Below, piece after piece: positions 1 to 5,611 of a stretch of DNA of 6,390 nucleotides. The position numbers and the translations under genes were made by a program. The notes beneath the pieces were generated by a model, which had not been told where the DNA came from, ran no database searches, and saw nothing but the letters and a program-made list of their open reading frames with translations. This DNA comes from an uncultured Cytophagaceae bacterium (lineage in GTDB: Bacteria; Bacteroidota; Bacteroidia; Cytophagales; Spirosomataceae), in assembly GCA_903837305.1 (NCBI GenBank), contig CAILUB010000085.1, forward strand, positions 1-6,390, in the 5' to 3' direction. Each line of letters starts with the position of its first letter. The stretch's first letter is position 1.

Positions 1-670
1 ATTCTACCTTTGGATTCATGGTAATTTGCCCTAATTGATTTCCATCTTCATCAAAAGACTTTAAGATCAATTGATAGTTCTTAGCCTTTTTACCCACGGA
101 ATAAACTACATTAATTTGTTGCTGTACCGTGTCTAAATCCATCGATTGAATTTCTGCTTCTCCATTGACCACAGCGGGAAGAATTCGGGTTATTTTCTCG
201 CTTAAATTCGTATATAAAATAACCGGATTGTTATTGACAATTCCACCAATAAATAAGGATTCATTTAATGCTTTGAAATTCGAAATTTCCATTTTTTCAA
301 CAGAGAAAATTTGAAATTTTTCTAATTTACCATCTTGAGGATTAACCCGAACTATGTAATAATTATTGCTTTTGTAGCGACTAAATAACAAATTCAAAAA
401 TTTTCCATCGTAGCAATGTGTCACATAATCAAGATTAGCGTCTACGCTTCCGTGATTTGTCCAAACTTGTTCTAATTCTGTATCGAATTTTCTGATCACA
501 AACTCAGATTTCCCCATGTGGTTTAAAACAATCACTCCTTTTTCTCCAATTGGAATAGAGAAAGTCTCCAATTGATTTGATCCTGAAAGAATTTCAATTC
601 GCTTCATTTGTTGAGCGAAAGAAACGAAACTTGATAGAATTAATGCGAGTAAAAGGCGGATTGATTTCAT
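1..670 (-). CDS. Secreted protein of unknown function (3' end missing)
   Basis: An open frame runs on the minus strand from an ATG at 668-670 to the left edge without a stop, giving 223 visible residues. The first ~19 residues form a classical Sec signal peptide: Lys2 and Arg5, a hydrophobic core (LLLALILSSFVSF), and a likely signal peptidase I cut after SFA, leaving Gln-Gln at the mature N-terminus. There is no lipobox, so the product is expected in the periplasm or outside the cell. The mature part is rich in short alternating hydrophobic stretches separated by Asp/Gly/Asn turns, suggesting an all-beta fold, possibly a beta-propeller; that fold is inference only. I recognise no named domain. 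The start lies 3 nt after the stop of the EVE gene, so it is probably the last visible gene of the menB cluster. The start is well supported because the signal peptide begins exactly there. Confidence 0.8.
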   Translation of the reverse strand, partial: MKSIRLLLALILSSFVSFAQQMKRIEILSGSNQLETFSIPIGEKGVIVLNHMGKSEFVIRKFDTELEQVWTNHGSVDANLDYVTHCYDGKFLNLLFSRYKSNNYYIVRVNPQDGKLEKFQIFSVEKMEISNFKALNESLFIGGIVNNNPVILYTNLSEKITRILPAVVNGEAEIQSMDLDTVQQQINVVYSVGKKAKNYQLILKSFDEDGNQLGQITMNPKVE

Positions 671-673
671 ATT

Positions 674-1078
674 TTATTCAGCTAGGCTTAAAATAATATC
701 GAATTCTGCTTTTGCGACGGGTGTAACCGATAAACGTGATTGTTTGATAAGAGCTAAACCAGATAAGCGATCATCTCCTTTCATCGTTTTCAAACTCACT
801 GTTTTAGCAAATTTTTTAACGGGAATTAATTCAACCACTACCCAACGCGGATCTTCTGTAGTAGGATCTGGATAATGTTCTTTGTGTACTTCTGCTAATC
901 CTACAACCTCCATACCTTCGTTTGAATGATAAAAGAAGACCCAATCCCCTTTTTTCATCGCCATCATATTGTTTCTGGCTTGGTAATTACGTACGCCATC
1001 CCAAACAGATTTCCCTTCCTTAACGAAATCATTCCAGGAATATTTGAAAGGCTCCGATTTAACTAACCAATAATTCAT
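674..1078 (-). CDS. EVE domain-containing protein (THYN1-like, PUA-like fold)
   Basis: This 134-residue protein is a single EVE domain at the normal length of stand-alone bacterial family members. The N-terminal hallmark YWLVKSEP is at residues 3-10, the WDGVRNYQARN block at 26-36, and the GDWVFFYHS strand at 44-52. The Pro- and Asp-rich DPTTEDPRW segment and VELIPVKKF strand typical of the family follow at about 71-90. EVE domains are PUA-like folds. Family members have been reported to bind modified cytosine in DNA, and related YTH/PUA domains bind modified RNA, so a cytosolic nucleic-acid reader is the likely role; its actual ligand here is unknown. The gene starts 2 nt after the menB stop and ends 3 nt before the secreted-protein gene, so it is almost certainly co-transcribed with both. 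No restriction or modification gene lies nearby to hint at a defence role. Confidence 0.93.
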   Translation of the reverse strand: MNYWLVKSEPFKYSWNDFVKEGKSVWDGVRNYQARNNMMAMKKGDWVFFYHSNEGMEVVGLAEVHKEHYPDPTTEDPRWVVVELIPVKKFAKTVSLKTMKGDDRLSGLALIKQSRLSVTPVAKAEFDIILSLAE

Positions 1079-1080
1079 AT

Positions 1081-1905
1081 TTAAGGGAATTTAGGGAATT
1101 TAGAAAAATCGGGTTTACGTTTTTCGAGGAAGGCATTCTTACCTTCTTTGGCCTCATCGGACAAGTAATACAGGAGTGTGGCATTTCCTGCTAATTCTTG
1201 AATACCTGCTTGACCGTCTAATTCCGCATTAAATGCAGATTTCAGCATACGAAGCGCTAGAGGACTCTTCTCTAACATTTTTTCGCACCAAGCGACCGTG
1301 GTCTTTTCAAGCTCTTCTAAAGGAACTACTTTATTCACTAATCCCATTTGTAGTGCTTCTGAAGCATCGTATTGATCACACAAGAACCAGATTTCTCTCG
1401 CTTTCTTTTGACCTACCACACGTGCTAAATAGGAGGCTCCAAAACCACCATCAAATGACCCCACATTAGGTCCAGTTTGACCAAAACGGGCATTTTCAGC
1501 AGCGATAGATAAGTCGCAAATCACGTGTAATACGTGACCACCACCAATAGCCCACCCCGCAACCATGGCTACAACTGGCTTTGGTATCGTTCTTATTTGG
1601 CGTTGTAAATCCAATACATTTAAACGTGGCACGGTGTCTTTTCCTACATATCCCCCATCACCACGTACGCTTTGATCACCACCAGAACAGAACGCTTTTC
1701 CGCCCTCTCCTGTTAAAATAATTACACCCACTTTCGGATCTTGACGCGCCAATTCCATCGCCTCAGACATTTCCTGCACGGTTAATGGAGTGAATGCGTT
1801 GTGTTTATGAGGTCTATTGATAGAGATTTTAGCAATTCCATTGTAGAATTGAAATAAGATATCCTCGTAGGATTTGATGGTTTTCCAAGGGAAAGATGAG
1901 ATCAT
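1081..1905 (-). CDS. menB: 1,4-dihydroxy-2-naphthoyl-CoA synthase MenB
   Basis: MenB is a crotonase-fold enzyme that converts o-succinylbenzoyl-CoA to 1,4-dihydroxy-2-naphthoyl-CoA by an intramolecular Dieckmann-type condensation in menaquinone synthesis; it acts in the cytosol, usually as a hexamer. At 274 residues it is full length. Visible motifs are RPHKHNAF (31-38), the oxyanion-hole segment FCSGGDQ (72-78), GWAIGGGHVLH (117-127), FGQTGPNVGSFDGG (141-154) and the conserved C-terminal KRKPDFSKF (262-270). From remembered E. coli numbering, Ser150, Asp152 and Tyr247 match catalytic Ser161, Asp163 and Tyr258. Gly145 in QTG matches Gly156, which marks the type I, bicarbonate-dependent class rather than the Asp-bearing type II. 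The position of E. coli Lys89 is Ser79 here. The gene begins 7 nt after the DUF2452 stop with no Shine-Dalgarno sequence, as usual in Bacteroidota. Its pathway partner menE lies divergently across the intergenic gap. Confidence 0.97.
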   Translation of the reverse strand: MISSFPWKTIKSYEDILFQFYNGIAKISINRPHKHNAFTPLTVQEMSEAMELARQDPKVGVIILTGEGGKAFCSGGDQSVRGDGGYVGKDTVPRLNVLDLQRQIRTIPKPVVAMVAGWAIGGGHVLHVICDLSIAAENARFGQTGPNVGSFDGGFGASYLARVVGQKKAREIWFLCDQYDASEALQMGLVNKVVPLEELEKTTVAWCEKMLEKSPLALRMLKSAFNAELDGQAGIQELAGNATLLYYLSDEAKEGKNAFLEKRKPDFSKFPKFP

Positions 1906-1912
1906 AGATTCA

Positions 1913-2359
1913 CTAATTAGATTCGTTGTATTCTACCTCCCAAGTATGGTCGGCTAATAATTTTACTTTAGCTAAATAACGGCTGTATTTAAATGAACGA
2001 CCCCATTCCTCGGGTGCTACTAGGGACATTAAATCGGACCCGTCTTCCTTTTCATAGAGATAATACGTTTCGCTGATAATGGGTTCGAAACCCATGGCAG
2101 CATCATAAATACGCTCTGAAATTTCTTTACGATCTGCTAATAATTTTGCTTGACGCGCCAAAACCTCCATTTGTTCGTACAATTGGTTCATTTGCCGGTC
2201 TGTTTGCTGGCGCATTGCTAACACAGATCTTCCCTTCACCTTACCCATATCATCCGGCTTGATGACTGCTCCACCTGCCGTATGAGCATACGGTAATAAG
2301 CCTGGATTTTCGGCTACTTTATCGGGATTAATGGGATTTAAAAAAGGATCTTCTACCAT
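1913..2359 (-). CDS. DUF2452 domain-containing protein
   Basis: This 148-residue soluble protein has no signal peptide or membrane segment and matches what I know of the DUF2452 family (also found in eukaryotes, e.g. human C1orf50). Hallmarks are the N-terminal NPGLLPYAHTAGGAVIKP (18-35), then KGRSVLAMRQQTDRQM (42-57), a long helical, coiled-coil-prone stretch (about 45-85) rich in Gln, Arg and Glu, and the SLVAPEEWG block (112-120). The C-terminal YLAKVKLLADHTWEV looks like the closing helix and strand. The family has no established biochemical function. It is the first gene of the minus-strand cluster, 7 nt before menB, so its promoter should also drive menB. Co-transcription does not show a role in menaquinone synthesis. 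The ATG at 2357-2359 is chosen because the family motif begins soon after it and the 16-bp palindrome lies just upstream. Confidence 0.88.
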   Translation of the reverse strand: MVEDPFLNPINPDKVAENPGLLPYAHTAGGAVIKPDDMGKVKGRSVLAMRQQTDRQMNQLYEQMEVLARQAKLLADRKEISERIYDAAMGFEPIISETYYLYEKEDGSDLMSLVAPEEWGRSFKYSRYLAKVKLLADHTWEVEYNESN

Positions 2360-2373
2360 CTGGGGTGTTTGCT

Positions 2374-2389
2374 TTAAGGATACCCTTAA
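2374..2389. promoter_or_regulatory. 16-bp imperfect palindrome, possible operator or 5'-UTR hairpin
   Basis: The sequence TTAAGGATACCCTTAA has perfect 6-bp arms (TTAAGG and CCTTAA) around a 4-bp centre. It lies 14 nt upstream of the DUF2452 start. It could be the binding site of a dimeric repressor or, on the minus-strand transcript, a small hairpin in the leader. The symmetry is directly visible; regulatory function is inference. Confidence 0.35.
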
Positions 2390-2397
2390 TTAACTCA

Positions 2398-2405
2398 CGA
2401 AATTA
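2398..2405 (-). promoter_or_regulatory. Possible -7 element for the DUF2452-menB cluster
   Basis: Read on the minus strand this is TAATTTCG, one mismatch from the Bacteroidota -7 consensus TAnnTTTG. Transcription would begin near 2391, placing the 16-bp palindrome at the very start of the transcript. No good -33 TTTG is visible at the expected distance; the best is a TTTC about 21 nt upstream. The call is weak. Confidence 0.25.
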
Positions 2406-2418
2406 GAGAATGTTTGGT

Positions 2419-2426
2419 TAATTTTG
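2419..2426 (+). promoter_or_regulatory. Possible -7 element for the menE cluster
   Basis: TAATTTTG matches the Bacteroidota -7 consensus TAnnTTTG exactly. It would start transcription near 2433, about 12 nt before the ATG at 2445. It overlaps the alternative TTG start codon at 2424, so the two interpretations exclude each other. No clear -33 TTTG is present at the usual spacing, which keeps confidence low. Confidence 0.35.
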
Positions 2427-2444
2427 GAAAGTTTCTCTAATAAT

Positions 2445-3455
2445 ATGCGCCATCTGGCTTCGCTCTTCTTGGATTATCCTGTTGCTGAGACAGAATTTGA
2501 ACAGCAAGTATTTGCTTTTTGTCAGGCTTGGAGGGAGGGTAAACAGGAATTCACCTTTCATACTTCGGGTTCTACCGGTGATCCAAAACCTATTGTTATC
2601 TCTCGAGAGCGCTTGTATTTGTCTGCTAAGATGACTGGAGATTGGTTGAAACTAGAAAAAGGCGACGTGGCCTTATTATCTTTGCCTCCTACCTACATCG
2701 CTGGGGTTATGGTGTTAGTAAGAGCTTTGGTGCATGATTTAGCGTTGATTTTAGTGGAACCTTGCCAAAACCCCTTAAGTAAATTTCCTCCCACCGATAT
2801 TCACCTAGCCTCTTTTGTACCTACGCAATGGGCGACTATGGTAGAATCCGAAGTACAACTCAGTGATTATTTTCAACGGGCAAAAGGTGTTCTCTTGGGA
2901 GGTGCATCTGTCCCAAATAGTTTGCGAAAAGACTACTTTTTCCCTGTTTTCGAGACCTATGGTATGACTGAGACCGTTTCGCATATTGCTTTTCGAACTT
3001 GGAATAAGGTCCATTTTCAAACATTTCCTGGGGTTCAAATAGGTCAGAATGACGAAGACTGTTTATTAATCTGTGCTCCGGTGACAAATCATAAGTGGAT
3101 CGAGACGCGAGACGTAGTCGAATTACAAACACAGGGTCAGTTTATTTTAAAAGGACGATTAGATCGGGTGATTAATTCAGGAGGCCTTAAGTTAGAGCCT
3201 GAGAAAATAGAAGCGGTTTATCAATCTATAACCTCCTTACCCCTTTTTGTGGCTGGAATTCCAGATGTATTTTGGGGTCAAAAATTGGTTTTATTTTTGG
3301 AATCCTCATCACCTATTTCAATTACCTTAGAAACAGAGCTTTTAAGATCTGTAGAGATTCCCAAAGAAATCATTTGTCTTCCAGCTTTCATAAAAACGAC
3401 GAGTGCTAAAATTGATACGGCGAAAACCGTAGCTTTGTACCTTAATTCACTTTAG
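2445..3455 (+). CDS. menE: o-Succinylbenzoate--CoA ligase MenE (short form)
   Basis: MenE is an adenylate-forming enzyme that activates o-succinylbenzoate with ATP and then CoA, supplying the MenB substrate. From the ATG it is 336 residues. Motifs in order: P-loop TSGSTGDPKP (40-49), LLGGASVP (150-157), YGMTE (172-176), the ribose-binding Asp in TRDVVEL (Asp223), the hinge GRLDRVINSGG (237-247) and the C-terminal TTSAKID with the presumed adenylation lysine Lys322. It lacks most of the N-terminal part of canonical MenE proteins (about 450-490 residues), as is usual for Bacteroidota. The usual Gly before the catalytic Lys is Ala. The ATG at 2445 is preferred because the in-frame TTG at 2424 sits inside a -7-like element, but TTG would add only 7 residues and cannot be excluded. 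Another short acyl-CoA ligase is possible, yet the divergent menB strongly supports MenE. The next gene begins directly after the TAG stop. Confidence 0.9.
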   Translation: MRHLASLFLDYPVAETEFEQQVFAFCQAWREGKQEFTFHTSGSTGDPKPIVISRERLYLSAKMTGDWLKLEKGDVALLSLPPTYIAGVMVLVRALVHDLALILVEPCQNPLSKFPPTDIHLASFVPTQWATMVESEVQLSDYFQRAKGVLLGGASVPNSLRKDYFFPVFETYGMTETVSHIAFRTWNKVHFQTFPGVQIGQNDEDCLLICAPVTNHKWIETRDVVELQTQGQFILKGRLDRVINSGGLKLEPEKIEAVYQSITSLPLFVAGIPDVFWGQKLVLFLESSSPISITLETELLRSVEIPKEIICLPAFIKTTSAKIDTAKTVALYLNSL

Positions 3456-4214
3456 ATGAACCCGAATAAATTATCCCGCAGTTTCAAACTATTCTATGAG
3501 TCGCCCATTAATGTGCCTGCTCCCTATCACTTAGAAGCTGTTTTTACTTTTTTGCAATTTGATTCCGAAAAACCCTCGATAGCGATTGAAATTCAATACA
3601 TTGATCGATCGGATTTTTCTAGAGAAGAATTAATTGCAGATGGTTTAGTGCCGGATGATAGCTGGACATATGAAGGAGAATTGCCCTTAGTATGGAGAGA
3701 TCGATTGATGCCTGCTTTTCAAGAATATGTGACAGGGTCTTGCTCTCCTAAAGATCAGGAGCCATTTATTACATTAGAAGCGAATGATACAACTCCCAAT
3801 GTACCTTTGTATTTAGAGCCACAAGAGTCCTTGATTCAAGAATTTATGCAAGCGATGTTCGAAATCGATGGTCGTGAATTACCCTTGTATTTAGGCTTTC
3901 AATTCAAAGATCGTGCCGGAAATTGGCGTAAAATCGAGGGTGAAATGTCTTTTGCCTCTCTGAATTTTACCTACCTTGATAGCGAAGAAGGTCAAAAAAC
4001 GTTCTCGAATTGGGATGAATTGCAGGAATTAATGAACCACGTTTTTATCGCTGAATTTTCTGCCGATAAAGCAAATCAGAACTGTAAAACTGCTAGTTTA
4101 GCAGTTTATCCGGGAGATGGTTTATGGTATGTGGCGGGTCACTCGTTACGTAAACCGAGTGGAAACAATTATTATTTTGACGAGTTAGAGGAAAAATTAC
4201 AATTCATTTTTTAA
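3456..4214 (+). CDS. Conserved-looking protein of unknown function, 252 aa
   Basis: I do not recognise this protein. It has no signal peptide, lipobox or membrane segment, so it is probably cytosolic. It is acidic, rich in aromatic residues, and alternates beta-like stretches (HLEAVFTFLQF at 25-35; SIAIEIQYID at 41-50; MSFASLNFTYLD at 164-175) with helical ones (SLIQEFMQAMFEI at 125-137; WDELQELMNHVFIAEF at 186-201). The C-terminal WYVAGHSLRKPSGNNYYFDELEEKL (about 224-248) may be a conserved patch. No nucleotide-binding or catalytic signature is evident. The ATG abuts the menE stop with no spacer, and the TAA is 2 nt before the aldehyde dehydrogenase start, so it is translationally locked between the two. 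It is not MenC: it lacks the enolase-superfamily Lys and Asp/Glu motifs. Base composition resembles its neighbours, with no sign of recent transfer. The ORF is real; its function is open. Confidence 0.85.
   Translation: MNPNKLSRSFKLFYESPINVPAPYHLEAVFTFLQFDSEKPSIAIEIQYIDRSDFSREELIADGLVPDDSWTYEGELPLVWRDRLMPAFQEYVTGSCSPKDQEPFITLEANDTTPNVPLYLEPQESLIQEFMQAMFEIDGRELPLYLGFQFKDRAGNWRKIEGEMSFASLNFTYLDSEEGQKTFSNWDELQELMNHVFIAEFSADKANQNCKTASLAVYPGDGLWYVAGHSLRKPSGNNYYFDELEEKLQFIF
4087..4107 (+). other. Perfect 9-bp stem-loop inside the 252-aa gene
   Basis: The arms AAACTGCTA (4087-4095) and TAGCAGTTT (4099-4107) are perfectly complementary around the 3-nt loop GTT. It lies about 110 nt before the aldehyde dehydrogenase start and is not followed by a U-tract, so it is not a classical terminator. 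It could influence transcript processing or stability, or be a coincidence of coding sequence. Confidence 0.4.
4140..4161 (+). other. Second inverted repeat near the 3' end of the 252-aa gene
   Basis: CACTCG (4140-4145) pairs with CGAGTG (4156-4161) across a 10-nt loop that itself contains the palindrome TTACGTAA (4146-4153). It lies 32 nt downstream of the 9-bp stem-loop, within the same coding region. Structure is visible; function is unproven. Confidence 0.3.
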
Positions 4215-4216
4215 CT

Positions 4217-5611
4217 ATGGAAAATCAAATTTTAGACGTTCTGAATTTACAGAAATCAGCTTTATTGCGTTTGTCTACTTCTTCTGCAACAGAGCGTATT
4301 GAAAAATTGCGTAAAATTGAAAGTTACTTAATGCACCATAGAGATGAACTTTGTGACGCCTTATATGCGGACTTTAAGAAACCTGCTTCTGAAGTAGTAA
4401 TCGCCGAGATGTTAGGTGTAAAGCGCGAGATTCAGCATACAATTAAGCACATAAAATCCTGGATGAAACCTCAATTGGTTTCAACCCCTTTAATGTTATT
4501 GGGAACGAAAGGATTGGTTCAATATGAAGCAAAAGGACTTTGTTTAATTATTTCACCTTGGAATTATCCCTTTAATCTATCCATTTGCCCTTTAGTACAC
4601 GCTATTGCAGCTGGTAATGCGGTGATATTGAAGCCATCTGAATTAAGTCCTGCCACTGCAGCCTTCATCCAAAAGATGATTTCATCCCTTTTTGATAAAA
4701 GTGAAGTAGCTGTTTTTGAGGGAGATGCAACCGTATCTACGTTTTTATTAGAACAGAAATTTGATCATATATTTTTCACAGGAAGTCCCGCAATTGGAAA
4801 AGTGGTGATGACAGCAGCAGCGAAGCATTTAACTTCAGTAACCTTAGAATTAGGGGGGAAATCTCCTGCGATTGTAGGTCCAGAGGTTAATGTGGAAGAA
4901 GCTGCGGCTAAAGTTGCTTGGGGTAAGTTCTTAAATAATGGCCAAACTTGCATTGCTCCCGATTATCTGTATTTACATGAGAAAAACTATTTCTCCTTTT
5001 TGAAAGCTTTAGAGTCTACGGTTGAATCGTTTTATGGTAAGAATATCGCTAAAAGTGCGGATTATGGCCGTATCGTGAATCGCCGTCATTTTGATCGGAT
5101 CGTTTCGATTTTAGAGGATGCGAAGCAAAAAGGGGCTCAAGTTTTGTTTGGTGGAAAGACAGATTCTGATGATTGTTTTATTGAGCCTACTGTTCTAATT
5201 AATTGTACTCCTGACATGCGCATCATGCAAGAGGAAATTTTTGGCCCTATCCTACCTGTGTTGTCATTTCAAGATGAGTTGGAAATTACTTCAACTATTC
5301 GCCAAGGTGATAAGCCGCTAGCTTTATACGTTTTTTCTACGAATACAGAGTTTAATCAATACATATTAGATCACACAAGCTCTGGTACATCTGTGGTTAA
5401 TGATTGTTTGATTCAATTTGGTCATAATGAATTGCCTTTTGGTGGGGTAAATCATTCTGGTATTGGTAAATCAGGTGGTCACTATGGTTTTATTGAGTTC
5501 TCAAATCAAAAATCGGTAGTATTTCAACGCACTAATTTATTAAAGAATTTCTATCCTCCATACGGTGTGAAAGTGCGCTGGATGATTGATTTTGTACTAA
5601 AATGGCTTTAA
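4217..5611 (+). CDS. NAD(P)-dependent aldehyde dehydrogenase, class 3-like
   Basis: This 464-residue enzyme oxidises an aldehyde to a carboxylic acid with NAD(P)+. Length and motifs fit the ALDH3-like group (fatty and aromatic aldehydes), which lacks the N-terminal extension of ALDH1/2. Visible are SPWNYPF (113-119, with the oxyanion Asn116), the cofactor-binding LKPSE (138-142), the FTGSPAIG turn (187-194), the general base Glu211 in LELGG, the nucleophile Cys245 in GQTC, EIFGP (340-344) and PFGGVNHSGIG (407-417). The C-terminal YPPYG (446-450) is the ALDH3-type ending, followed by a tail mixing Arg/Lys with hydrophobic residues (452-464), possibly an amphipathic membrane-contact helix. The natural substrate cannot be told from sequence; fatty aldehyde is the family-based guess. 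It starts 2 nt after the preceding stop and overlaps the next gene by 10 nt. All catalytic residues are present, so it should be active. Confidence 0.94.
   Translation: MENQILDVLNLQKSALLRLSTSSATERIEKLRKIESYLMHHRDELCDALYADFKKPASEVVIAEMLGVKREIQHTIKHIKSWMKPQLVSTPLMLLGTKGLVQYEAKGLCLIISPWNYPFNLSICPLVHAIAAGNAVILKPSELSPATAAFIQKMISSLFDKSEVAVFEGDATVSTFLLEQKFDHIFFTGSPAIGKVVMTAAAKHLTSVTLELGGKSPAIVGPEVNVEEAAAKVAWGKFLNNGQTCIAPDYLYLHEKNYFSFLKALESTVESFYGKNIAKSADYGRIVNRRHFDRIVSILEDAKQKGAQVLFGGKTDSDDCFIEPTVLINCTPDMRIMQEEIFGPILPVLSFQDELEITSTIRQGDKPLALYVFSTNTEFNQYILDHTSSGTSVVNDCLIQFGHNELPFGGVNHSGIGKSGGHYGFIEFSNQKSVVFQRTNLLKNFYPPYGVKVRWMIDFVLKWL

Larger units (their letters stand above)
2360..2444. promoter_or_regulatory. 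Divergent intergenic region between the menB and menE clusters
   Basis: This is the only substantial non-coding stretch in the window and must carry the promoters for both clusters unless transcription enters from outside. It is AT-rich and contains a 16-bp imperfect palindrome, a TTAATTAA palindrome at 2386-2393 overlapping it, and candidate -7 elements on both strands. I see no riboswitch-like fold and no terminator. If menE starts at the alternative TTG at 2424, the gap shrinks to 64 bp. Confidence 0.7.

Noticed and set aside
674..1078. EVE gene as part of a restriction or defence island
   Set aside because: No nuclease, methyltransferase, helicase or other defence gene is present, and the flanking genes are metabolic or hypothetical.
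1233..1469. Plus-strand open frame of 78 codons opposite menB
   Set aside because: It lies wholly inside the strongly supported menB gene on the other strand, and its translation shows no recognisable domain.
2805..3132. Two overlapping minus-strand open frames opposite menE
   Set aside because: They are antisense to conserved MenE motifs, overlap each other in different frames, and have low-quality, Arg/Ser-rich translations.
4087..4161. Rho-independent terminator inside the 252-aa gene
   Set aside because: The stems are AT-rich or weak, no U-tract follows, and the downstream gene is only 2 nt from the end of this one, so termination here would be counterproductive.
3456..4214. Possible MenC or another missing menaquinone enzyme next to menE
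   Set aside because: It is too short for MenC, lacks enolase-superfamily catalytic motifs, and does not resemble MenA (no membrane segments), MenH (no nucleophile-elbow motif) or MenD.
4765..4953. Minus-strand open frame of 62 codons opposite the aldehyde dehydrogenase
   Set aside because: It mirrors the conserved catalytic region of the enzyme and is explained by that gene's codon pattern.
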